DNA of 64,000 bases from Xanthomonas massiliensis (GTDB lineage Bacteria > Pseudomonadota > Gammaproteobacteria > Xanthomonadales > Xanthomonadaceae). The notes under the pieces were generated by a model. The model was not told the origin of the DNA, did not search any database, and was given only the letters and a program-made list of their open reading frames with translations. Position numbers and translations under genes: made by a program. Location of the stretch: contig NZ_FCOY01000005.1 of NCBI RefSeq assembly GCF_900018785.1, positions 294,023 through 358,022 on the forward strand, written 5' to 3'. Below are positions 1 through 7,119 of the stretch, piece after piece; the stretch's first letter is position 1; each line of letters begins with the position of its first letter.

Positions 1-655
1 AGGCGACGATCTTCATGTCGTTGACGTCCAGCGTATACGGCACGATCAGCTGTGCCCTGCCGAAACGGGTGTCGTAGTAGGGCAGGTCGTCGGCATAGGA
101 ATCGGCGTCGTAGGTAAAGCCGCCTTCCTGCACCACCAGGCGCGCGGTGTTGGGACTGGTGCGGCCCTGGTACCAGCCCTGCGGGCGCCGGCCGGTCAGC
201 GCGGTGTGCAGTTCGATGGCGCGGGCGATGTGCTCGCGCTCGACCGCTTCGGGCACGTATTGGTAGTCGATCCAGCGGTAGCCGTGGCTGGCGATCTCCC
301 AGCCGGCGGCCAGCATCGCCTCCACCGCGGCCGGGTTGGCCTCCAGCGCCTTGGCCACGCCGAACACCGTCAGCGGCACGCCGCGCTCGGCGAACAGCCG
401 GTGCAGGCGCCAGAAGCCGGCGCGGCTGCCGTACTCGTACAGGCTCTCCATCGCCATCGCGCGCATGCCGGTGTGCGACTGCGCGCCGACCATCTCCGAC
501 AGGAACGCCTCCGAGCCCTGGTCGCCGTACAGCACGCTGTTCTCGCCGCCTTCCTCGTAGTTGATCACGAACTGCACGGCGACCCGTGCGCCGCCGGGCC
601 AGCGCGGATCCGGCGGCGTGGCGCCATAGCCGACGAGGTCGCGCTCGCCGCTCAT
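1..655 (-). CDS. puuE: PuuE-type allantoinase, polysaccharide-deacetylase family (3' part cut by window edge)
   Basis: About 218 N-terminal residues are visible; the C-terminus runs off the left edge. The start MSGERDLVGYGATPPDPRWP, the segment NYEEGGENSVLYGD and the later motif SHGYRWIDYQ are characteristic of PuuE, the metal-independent allantoinase of the NodB/polysaccharide deacetylase superfamily that opens allantoin to allantoate in the cytosol. The ATG at 655-653 overlaps the stop of pucG (ATGA), so the two are translationally coupled. With allC and pucG upstream it forms a ureide-degradation operon transcribed leftwards out of the window. Identification is by recalled family motifs, and confidence is high. 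Confidence 0.9.
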   Translation of the reverse strand, partial: MSGERDLVGYGATPPDPRWPGGARVAVQFVINYEEGGENSVLYGDQGSEAFLSEMVGAQSHTGMRAMAMESLYEYGSRAGFWRLHRLFAERGVPLTVFGVAKALEANPAAVEAMLAAGWEIASHGYRWIDYQYVPEAVEREHIARAIELHTALTGRRPQGWYQGRTSPNTARLVVQEGGFTYDADSYADDLPYYDTRFGRAQLIVPYTLDVNDMKIVA

Positions 656-1893
656 GCCTGCGCTTCCGCATTCCATGCCGCCAGCGCGGCCTCGACGCCG
701 GCGCCGGGCGGGCAGCGGTAGCCTTCCGCGCGCAGCACCGTCTCCAGCGCGCCCAGGGTGATCAGCACCTTGTGCTTGGCGGCGTTGTAGCCCATCGCGC
801 CGATGCGCCAGATCCTGCCCTGCAGCGGGCCGAAGGCGGAGCCGATCTCGATCTCGAAGTCCTCGCGCATGCGCCGGCGCACCGCCTCGCCGTCGATGCC
901 GGCGGGGATGACCACGCCGGTGACGTTGGTCATGCGGGTGGCGTCGTCGCCGAACACCTCCAGCCCCAGCGCGCGCGCGCCGGCGGTCATCGCGCGGCCG
1001 GCGGCGCGGTGGCGGGCGTAGCGGTTTTCCAGCCCTTCCTGCAGCACGATGCGCGCGCACTCGCGCGCGCCGTAGAGCATGGTGGTGGCCTCGGTGTGGT
1101 GGTTCAGGCGCTTGTCCGACCAGTAGTCCATCACCATGGCCAGGTCGAAGTAGTTGGACAGGATGCGCGGCTCGTCGCCGTCGTCGATGTCGGCGCGGAC
1201 GATGCCGCGCTCGACGTGGCGGCGGGCGAAGATGCGTTCGGCGGCGGCCTCGGACACGGTGACCGGCGCCGAGCCGGACGGCCCGCCCAGGCACTTCTGC
1301 AGGCCGCCGGTGACCACGTCCACGTCCCAGCGATCGCTTGCGATCTCCATGCCGCCGATGGTGGCGGTGGCGTCCACGTAGGACAGCGCGCCGTACCGGC
1401 GGCAGATCGCGCCGAAGCCGTCCAGCGGCTGGGCCATGGTGGTGGAGGTGTCGCCGTGGATGGTGGCCACCAGCTTCGGCTGCACGCGGGCGACGGCGGC
1501 CTCGATCTCGTCCAGCGGCACGGTCTTGCCCCACGGCGCCTCGACCGTCTCGATCCTGGCGCCGATGCGGCCGAGGATCTCGGTCAGCAGCAGGCCGAAG
1601 CGGCCGAAGTTGACCACCAGCACGGTGTCACCCGGCGCGACCAACGACACCAGCGCGGCCTCGATGCCGGCGCGTGCGGTGCCGTCCACCAGGAAGGTCC
1701 ACTGGTTCCGCGTGCCGAAGATCGGCCGGTACAGGGCCATGACCTCGTTCATGTACGCGGTCATTTCCGGGTCGAACTGGCCCAGCAGGTCGGCGGACAT
1801 GGCGCGCAATACGCGCGGGTGGGCGTTGACCGGCCCGGGGCCCATCAGCAGGCGCTGCGGGGGATCGATCTCGGCGAAGAACTCAGTTGCCAC
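652..1893 (-). CDS. pucG: (S)-ureidoglycine-glyoxylate aminotransferase (PucG/UGXT)
   Basis: A 413-residue fold-type I PLP enzyme. N-terminal LLMGPGPVNAHPRVLRAM and the PLP-lysine region VTGGLQKCLGGPSGSAPV match the serine-pyruvate / ureidoglycine-glyoxylate aminotransferase group. The family converts ureidoglycine plus glyoxylate into oxalurate and glycine. Position between allC and puuE supports PucG over alanine-glyoxylate aminotransferase. The GTG at 1893 overlaps the end of allC by 11 bp and has a GGGAG Shine-Dalgarno about 7 nt upstream, which fixes the start. Its product oxalurate is a plausible substrate for the amidase and HpxW-like genes further along the locus (inference). Confidence 0.88.
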   Translation of the reverse strand: MATEFFAEIDPPQRLLMGPGPVNAHPRVLRAMSADLLGQFDPEMTAYMNEVMALYRPIFGTRNQWTFLVDGTARAGIEAALVSLVAPGDTVLVVNFGRFGLLLTEILGRIGARIETVEAPWGKTVPLDEIEAAVARVQPKLVATIHGDTSTTMAQPLDGFGAICRRYGALSYVDATATIGGMEIASDRWDVDVVTGGLQKCLGGPSGSAPVTVSEAAAERIFARRHVERGIVRADIDDGDEPRILSNYFDLAMVMDYWSDKRLNHHTEATTMLYGARECARIVLQEGLENRYARHRAAGRAMTAGARALGLEVFGDDATRMTNVTGVVIPAGIDGEAVRRRMREDFEIEIGSAFGPLQGRIWRIGAMGYNAAKHKVLITLGALETVLRAEGYRCPPGAGVEAALAAWNAEAQA

Positions 1894-3154
1894 GGGTTGC
1901 TCCCAATCGTTCGATGAAATCCAGCATGGCCGCCACGGCCACGCCGGCGTCGGCCGCGCTGGCGCGCTCGGCCGGGTTGTGCGAGATGCCGCCGTCGCAG
2001 CGCACGAACAGCATGGCGGTCGGGCACAGCGCCGCCATCACCATCGCGTCGTGGCCGGCGCCGGAGACCAGCCGGCGCGGGGCGACGCCCTGCGCGGCGA
2101 CCGCCTGTTCCAGCAGTTTCGTCAGCGCCGGGTCGCAGGGGCTGGCGGCCAGGTCCTGCACCTGGTCGGCGGCGATCGCCACCTCGCGTTCGCCGGCGAT
2201 GCGGCGGAAGCGGCGCAGGATCTCGCCGGCGCCGGCATCGCGCAGGTCGTCGCGGCCGGCGCGCACGTCCAGCGAGAACTCGACCCGGCCGGGGATCACG
2301 TTGGTCGCCCCGGGCCGCACCTGCAGGCGCCCGACCGTGGCCACCAGGTCCGAGCCGGCCTCGCGCGCCACCGCCTCGGCCGCCAGCACGCACTCGGCGG
2401 CGGCGGCCAGGGCGTCGTGGCGCAGCGGCATCGGGCAGGTGCCGGCATGGCCGGCCTGGCCGCTCACGGTCACGTTGAAACGCAGCTGCGCGGCGATGCC
2501 GGTGACGATGCCGAGCGGCAGGCCCTCGGCCTCCAGCACCGGGCCCTGCTCGATGTGCGCCTCCAGGTAACCGACTACGCCGGCCGCCGCGCGCGCGGCC
2601 TCGCCGATGCGCGCCGCATCCAGTCCCCAGGCGGCCAGGGCGTCGGCCACGGCCACGCCGGCACCGTCGGCCACGCCGGCGAGATCGGCCGGATCGAGCG
2701 CGCCGGCGACCGCGCGGCTGGTGAACATCGAGGCCGGGAAGCGCGAGCCTTCCTCGTCGCCGAAGGCGATCACCTCGATCGCGAACGGCAGCCGCCGCCC
2801 GGCGGCGTGCAGCGCGGCCACGCACTCGATGCCCAGCATCACCCCGAGCGGGCCGTCGTAGCGGCCCGCATCGCGCACGCTGTCGATATGGCTGCCGATC
2901 AGCAGCGCCGGCGCTCCGGGTGCGTCGGCTTCGTAGCGGCCGACCAGGTTGGAGGCCGCGTCGATGCGGACCGCCATGCCGGCCTGGCGCATCCAGTCGG
3001 CCACCGCCTGCTGCGCGGCACGGTGGGCGGGCGAGAGCCAGGCGCGGTACAGGCCGGTCTCGCTGTCGCTGTAGGGCGCCGCGCCGAGGGCATCGCAGCG
3101 GGCGATGGCGCGCTGGCCGGGGGCACTGGCGGAAGGAGAGGCGGAGGCGGGCAG
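1883..3154 (-). CDS. allC: Allantoate amidohydrolase, M20 family (start uncertain, possibly non-canonical)
   Basis: Zn/Mn-dependent M20 amidohydrolase that converts allantoate to ureidoglycine. Metal and catalytic motifs are GSHIDSVRDAGRYDG, GDEEGSRFP, EAHIEQGPVLE, GQAGHAGT and SGAGHDAMV. The first canonical in-frame start is a GTG at 3004, giving 373 aa. However, the frame upstream of it stays open and still reads like the family N-terminus (RCDALGAAPYSDSETGLYRA, LSPAHRAAQQ). The true start is therefore near 3150-3160, giving about 423 aa, the normal family length. The only candidates there are CTG (3154) or ATC (3160), or a base error. An in-frame TAG at 3208-3206 limits the extension. A well-formed promoter with a LysR box lies just upstream (3205-3271). 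Confidence 0.85.
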   Translation of the reverse strand: MPASASPSASAPGQRAIARCDALGAAPYSDSETGLYRAWLSPAHRAAQQAVADWMRQAGMAVRIDAASNLVGRYEADAPGAPALLIGSHIDSVRDAGRYDGPLGVMLGIECVAALHAAGRRLPFAIEVIAFGDEEGSRFPASMFTSRAVAGALDPADLAGVADGAGVAVADALAAWGLDAARIGEAARAAAGVVGYLEAHIEQGPVLEAEGLPLGIVTGIAAQLRFNVTVSGQAGHAGTCPMPLRHDALAAAAECVLAAEAVAREAGSDLVATVGRLQVRPGATNVIPGRVEFSLDVRAGRDDLRDAGAGEILRRFRRIAGEREVAIAADQVQDLAASPCDPALTKLLEQAVAAQGVAPRRLVSGAGHDAMVMAALCPTAMLFVRCDGGISHNPAERASAADAGVAVAAMLDFIERLGATRGN

Positions 3155-3204
3155 GGCGATGACGGCGTTTCCGGAGGGCGGCCGCTGCGGGCCGCCGTGC
3201 TGGG

Positions 3205-3234
3205 ACTATACGAACGGGCTTCCGTCGCCTTCAA
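3205..3234 (-). promoter_or_regulatory. Sigma-70 promoter of the allC-pucG-puuE operon
   Basis: On the minus strand, TTGAAG (3234-3229) and TATAGT (3210-3205) are separated by 18 bp. Predicted transcription starts near 3198, about 40 nt before the proposed allC start. The spacing is identical to that of the hpxD promoter at 21191-21220, and the bases just before the -10 (GTTC) are shared. Confidence 0.65.
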
Positions 3235-3256
3235 AAGTTTTTTTCTCACATTCTCG

Positions 3257-3271
3257 TTGCAAAAAACGCAA
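3257..3271. promoter_or_regulatory. LysR-type operator TTGC-N7-GCAA upstream of allC
   Basis: TTGC-aaaaaac-GCAA is a perfect 4-bp-arm palindrome containing the T-N11-A core typical of LysR-type regulators. Its centre is 54 bp upstream of the first -10 base of the allC promoter, that is about -66 from the predicted start. The same box, with the same A-rich 7-bp spacer, lies between hpxD and the LysR gene at 21243-21257. Confidence 0.6.
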
Positions 3272-3488
3272 TGGCATGCGGAGCCGTGCCCGCGGCGGGG
3301 AACCCCGGCCGCCCCGGCATGGAGGCGCTGGAAGAGGGAATTGTCGGAAGCGATCGGGACCGGCGGCTCTGCCGAGCGTTCGTCCGGCTGCGCCGAGGCC
3401 CGGCGGCCGGCCCGGTGCACGCCGTGCGGGGATCCCGCGCGGCCGCATGCCGCGAGCGCCTGCGGACCAGCCATCCCGGCCCATCGAG

Positions 3489-3518
3489 CCGATCACGGTA
3501 CGGACCGATCACGGTACG
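3489..3518. repeat. Short tandem direct repeat
   Basis: The 14-mer CCGATCACGGTACG occurs at 3489-3502 and again at 3505-3518 (16-bp period). It lies downstream of the nucleoside hydrolase gene and about 220 bp upstream of the allC LysR box. Function unknown; it could be chance duplication or a binding site. Confidence 0.5.
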
Positions 3519-3668
3519 TACGTTGGTCTGCACCCGCGCGACCGTGGCGATCTCGATGTCGGCGGCCGCGGAGGCGGCCTTGGCCGCGTCGGGCACCTGG
3601 AAGCCCCCGCCACGCGCCATCGCGGAGGGCATGAGCACGGCCACGGGCGTGAGTCCCGGGCCGCCGGG

Positions 3669-4649
3669 TCAGGGGGCCGGCACCAGGGCCCGGCGCAGCA
3701 GGGCCAGGACACGCGCCCGGTCCACGTCCAGGCAGACGCCGGCGTTGGCGCGGCCCGGTGCGGGCCGGGTCATGCCGTCGTCGGCCACCGCGACGTGCAT
3801 CGGTACCGGCGTGCACACTCCGGGGTCGAGCAGGCGCGCCACCGGCACCACGTCGAACAGCGTGGGCACCGTGCCCCACGGGCTGCGCGCGGCCCATAGC
3901 GGGTACAGCTGGGACAGCGGCCGCGCCCAGGGCGTGGCGGCCGCGAACACGGCCGCCTGCAGGTCGGCCGGCAGCGCCACTTCGGTGGCGTCCAGCGGCA
4001 GCATCTCCACCGCCACGCCGGAGGCGAGCAGGCGGCGCAGGGCCGCCGGGGCGAGCTTGACGTTGTATTCGGCGCCGGGCGTCTCGGAATTCGTGCCGGC
4101 CTGGTCGCCGTAGCCGCGCCGGATCGAGCCGCCCATCAGCACCACCTTGCGCAGCCGCGCGAACGTGGCCGGATCGCGCTGCAGGGCCGCATCGACCGTG
4201 GTCAGCGGCCCGAGCGCGAGCAGCACGATGTGCCGTGCGGGGGCGGCGCGCAGCGTGTCGAGCAGCGCGGCGACCGCATCGGGGGATGCGCGGGTTTCCG
4301 TCGCGGCCCATTCGCCCTGGGTGACAGGGGAATCGTCGCCGGGACCGGCGGGGCCGGCGGCGACGGGCAGGTCGGGGCGGCCGCCCGCATCGAGGAAGCG
4401 GCGCAGCAGCCGTGCGCGCAGCGCGGTGTCGCCCTGGCTGGCGGTGAACAGCACCGGCTCCAGGCCGGGCGAGGCCAGCACCAGGGCGATGGCGAAGGCA
4501 TCGTCGATATCGCTGCCGAAGTCGGTGTCCACGATCACCGCCTGCGGCGCATGTGACGCAGGCGGTGCCTGTGGCGCGGCCACGGCGGTGCCGCCGGCCA
4601 GGAGCAGGGCCGCGCAGAGGCGGGGCAGCAGGCTTGCGGGTCGGATCAT
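3669..4649 (-). CDS. Exported inosine-uridine-type nucleoside hydrolase
   Basis: Predicted 326 aa. The N-terminus MIRPASLLPRLCAALLLAGG... ends near AVAA and looks like a Sec signal peptide, so the enzyme should act in the periplasm. The mature part begins with the calcium-binding signature VDTDFGSDIDDAFAIAL (DxDxxxDD, with one extra residue). It continues with LLALGPLTTVDAAL and a C-terminal LFDVVPVARLL around the third metal Asp. The family hydrolyses the N-glycosidic bond of ribonucleosides to base plus ribose. A start at 4682 is also open, but the one at 4649 gives the clean signal peptide. It lies 103 bp after the aminotransferase gene. Confidence 0.82.
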   Translation of the reverse strand: MIRPASLLPRLCAALLLAGGTAVAAPQAPPASHAPQAVIVDTDFGSDIDDAFAIALVLASPGLEPVLFTASQGDTALRARLLRRFLDAGGRPDLPVAAGPAGPGDDSPVTQGEWAATETRASPDAVAALLDTLRAAPARHIVLLALGPLTTVDAALQRDPATFARLRKVVLMGGSIRRGYGDQAGTNSETPGAEYNVKLAPAALRRLLASGVAVEMLPLDATEVALPADLQAAVFAAATPWARPLSQLYPLWAARSPWGTVPTLFDVVPVARLLDPGVCTPVPMHVAVADDGMTRPAPGRANAGVCLDVDRARVLALLRRALVPAP

Positions 4650-4752
4650 GGGCGGCGGGCACGCGGGGGCGGGGAACGCCATTGTGCCCGGCGCCGGGTC
4701 GCCACGACGCCCCGCGCCGCCGGCTCCGGCCGGACGGCGCGGCGATGCGGGA

Positions 4753-5985
4753 CTAGCAGACGCGCAGTTCCGGATCCTGGCCCAGCCCCAGGCCGCGGGT
4801 GTCCAGCGCCATGCGCGGCGAACGCGGCGGCGGCGGCGGCAGCGGGCCGGTCTTGCCGGCCATCACCTGGGTGAAGGCCTCGCGGAAGCGCGCCATCTCG
4901 GCCTCGGTGCCGACGCTGATGCGCGGCCAGTTCTCGAAGCCGGGCCAGGTGCGGCCGACCATCACGCCCCAGGTGGCCATCGCGCTCTGGAACGCCTTGC
5001 CGTCGCGGCCGATGTCGACCATGAAGCAGTTGCTCTCCGACTTGGTGCAGGTATAGCCCTGGCCTTCCAGCCAGGCGACGGTGCGGCGGCGCGCATCGCC
5101 GAGCATGCGGCGCCGGCCCGGCACCAGCTCGGGATCGCGCAGGCTGGCGGTACCGGCGACGAGGGTGGTCATCGCCACCGAGCCGTTGCTGTTGAGGTCG
5201 ATCTTCTTGAGCGTGTCCGGGTGGGCGACCGCGTAGCCCAGGCGCAGGCCGGCCATGCCGTAGAGCTTGGAGAAGGTACGCAGCACGATCACGTCCGGGC
5301 GCGACACGGCCAGGTCGATCGCGGTCTGGGCGTTGTCGGACAAATGGATGTAGGCCTCGTCGACCAGCAGGATGCTGCCCTTGGGCTTGTGCTCGGCGGC
5401 GAATTCCAGGTCGGCGTGGGTGGTGATCGCGCCGGTGGGGTTGTTCGGGTTGCAGATGTAGACCAGGCCGGCCTTGGGGTCGGCCGCGCACATGGCCTGC
5501 ACGTCGTGCGAGTAGTCGGCGCGCTGCGGCACCTTGATCACCTTGGCCTTCATGCGCATGCCGGCGGTACGCCAGGCCTGCTCGTAGGTCGGGTCGGCGG
5601 TGACCAGCGAGCGCTCCGGCGAGACGTAGGTGGTCACCGCCAGGTCCAGCGGGCCGCTCGAGCCGGGATAGACGCTGATGTACTCCGCCGGGATCTTCAG
5701 CGAATCGGCCAGGGTGGTCTGGAACTCGCGCGACTCGGCCATCGCGTAGCTGCCGCCGGAGGGTGCGGCCTCCACCATCTTGAGCAGCGCCGCCTGGCAG
5801 GGACCGATGGACAGCGTGTTGGAGCCCAGGTTGATGACGCTGGGCTGCTCGTAGGCCGGGGTCGTGGTGGCCGGGGCGGCCTGTGCCAGCACCTGCCGCG
5901 GCAGCACCTGCAGGCCGGACCCGACCAGGCCGGCCACGTAGACGGAGCTCTTCAGGAAACCTCTGCGTGAAGCCGTGCTGCTCAT
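4753..5985 (-). CDS. Tat-exported PLP-dependent aminotransferase, HisC-like
   Basis: 410 aa. Residues 5-12 (ASRRGFLK) form a twin-arginine motif followed by a hydrophobic stretch and a likely cleavage near VLAQA. The body is a fold-type I class I/II aminotransferase: PGSSGPLDLA, CNPNNPTGAITT, LLVDEAYIHL and the PLP-lysine motif TFSKLYGMAGLRLGY are all intact, resembling histidinol-phosphate aminotransferases. Folding with PLP before Tat export would explain the signal. The tail is odd: a five-proline run and a C-terminal cysteine. AGGAGAG precedes the ATG by about 6 nt. The substrate is unknown; the setting is purine salvage. Confidence 0.8.
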   Translation of the reverse strand: MSSTASRRGFLKSSVYVAGLVGSGLQVLPRQVLAQAAPATTTPAYEQPSVINLGSNTLSIGPCQAALLKMVEAAPSGGSYAMAESREFQTTLADSLKIPAEYISVYPGSSGPLDLAVTTYVSPERSLVTADPTYEQAWRTAGMRMKAKVIKVPQRADYSHDVQAMCAADPKAGLVYICNPNNPTGAITTHADLEFAAEHKPKGSILLVDEAYIHLSDNAQTAIDLAVSRPDVIVLRTFSKLYGMAGLRLGYAVAHPDTLKKIDLNSNGSVAMTTLVAGTASLRDPELVPGRRRMLGDARRRTVAWLEGQGYTCTKSESNCFMVDIGRDGKAFQSAMATWGVMVGRTWPGFENWPRISVGTEAEMARFREAFTQVMAGKTGPLPPPPPRSPRMALDTRGLGLGQDPELRVC

Positions 5986-6249
5986 GCGTATCTCTCCTAA
6001 GCCTGGGGCGTTGTAAGGGGCCAGCCTGCGCTGCCGGGGCAGCGGGCCGTGCGCTTGCGCGTGCGCCGGGGGCGGAGCACGCGGCCGGGCGCGCGTCCCG
6101 CGATGCCGTCGTGGCCCACCCTATCGCCCCGGACGGAGGGCCTCGCAGCTGTCGCGGGTAGGCCGCCGTCGGCCGGGTAGGTGGCGCCGGGCTCCGCGAG
6201 CGCCGGCACGTCCCGGAGGCGGCGCGGGCGGGCCCGCCACGCCGGTTGG

Positions 6250-7119
6250 CTAGGGATGCGTGGGCCCGGGCGCCGGGGCGGCCGCCGTGGCCGGGGTGGC
6301 CGCGCCGGTGCCGGCCAGGCCGGCGCGCGCGCAGGCGGGGGCGTCGCTGACCAGCCAGTCCAGCGGGTGGCCGGCAAGGAAGCGGGCATAGGCGGCGCAG
6401 CCTTCGCCTGCGGCGACCGCGTCCAGCGCGGTGCCGCTGCGCAGCGGCAACGCGTCGCTGATGACCGGGATGCCGCTGGCCGCCGCGGCCCGGAACAGCG
6501 CCGGGGCGGCGTCCTGCGGCAGGTACAGCGCCAGCGGCCGGCCGGCGGCCAGGCGTCGGTAGCGGTCCAGGTCGGCTTCGTCCTTCACCAGCACCGAGAC
6601 GCGGGCGCCGCCGCCGTGGTCCAGCGCCCGGCGCGCGCTGTCCGGATCGAAGGTCAGCAGGATCGCGCGCGCCAGCAGGCGGTGGCGCCGCAGCAGCGGG
6701 CGCAGCCGCGCGGGGTCGATGTCCTTGAAGTCCAGCAGCAAGGTCACCCCCGGCGTGGCGCCGGCCCAGCGCGCGACCTGCTGGAAGCGCGGCAGCGGTT
6801 CGCCGTCGGACTCCCCGGCGGCACCGCGCAGGGCCAGCCGCGCCAGCGCCGCATCGCGCTGTCCGGCGATGGCGCCGTGGCCGGTGGTGGTGCGTTCCAG
6901 GGTGGGATCGTGCAGCAGCCACAGCGTGCCGTCGCGGCTTTGCCGCAGGTCCAGCTCGATGGCGAAGCCGGCCGCGGCGGTGGCGCGCATCTGCCGCAGG
7001 CTGTTCTCGGCCTGGTCCGGTGCCAGCCGCCCGCGGTGCGCCACCACCTCGATCGCATCGGCCGGCAGTGCCGGAGCCAGCAGGAGCAGCAGCAGGGCCG
7101 CCCGTCCGCAGGGGCTCAT
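6250..7119 (-). CDS. Secreted glycerophosphodiester phosphodiesterase (GDPD family)
   Basis: 289 aa, with a signal peptide (MSPCGRAALLLLLLAPALPADA). The GDPD signature is present: VVAHRGRLAPDQAENSL, ELDLRQSRDG and WLLHDPTLERTT carry the HR, ExD and HD catalytic and metal residues. Family members cut glycerophosphodiesters to glycerol-3-phosphate plus alcohol. The ATG overlaps the stop of the upstream NUP gene (ATGA), so both are probably made together in the periplasm. Its link to purine metabolism is not obvious; some GDPD-fold proteins accept other phosphodiesters. The C-terminus ends in an Ala/Pro-rich tail. Confidence 0.85.
   Translation of the reverse strand: MSPCGRAALLLLLLAPALPADAIEVVAHRGRLAPDQAENSLRQMRATAAAGFAIELDLRQSRDGTLWLLHDPTLERTTTGHGAIAGQRDAALARLALRGAAGESDGEPLPRFQQVARWAGATPGVTLLLDFKDIDPARLRPLLRRHRLLARAILLTFDPDSARRALDHGGGARVSVLVKDEADLDRYRRLAAGRPLALYLPQDAAPALFRAAAASGIPVISDALPLRSGTALDAVAAGEGCAAYARFLAGHPLDWLVSDAPACARAGLAGTGAATPATAAAPAPGPTHP

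Larger units (their letters stand above)
3206..3668. other. 463-bp intergenic region between allC and the nucleoside hydrolase gene
   Basis: Besides the allC promoter and LysR box it holds a tandem direct repeat at 3489-3518. A short open stretch follows the nucleoside hydrolase stop in the same frame (about 3644 down to 3500), but it matches no family I recognise. Part of the tract (3230-3270) is AT-richer than its surroundings, as expected for a control region. Confidence 0.4.

Noticed and set aside
586..1917. Long open frames antisense to pucG, allC and many other genes
   Set aside because: They are by-products of high GC; their translations are Arg/Ala/His-rich without family motifs, while the opposite strand encodes clear enzymes.
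3246..3644. Open frame after the nucleoside hydrolase stop
   Set aside because: No recognisable family, no ribosome site, and it runs through the allC promoter area.
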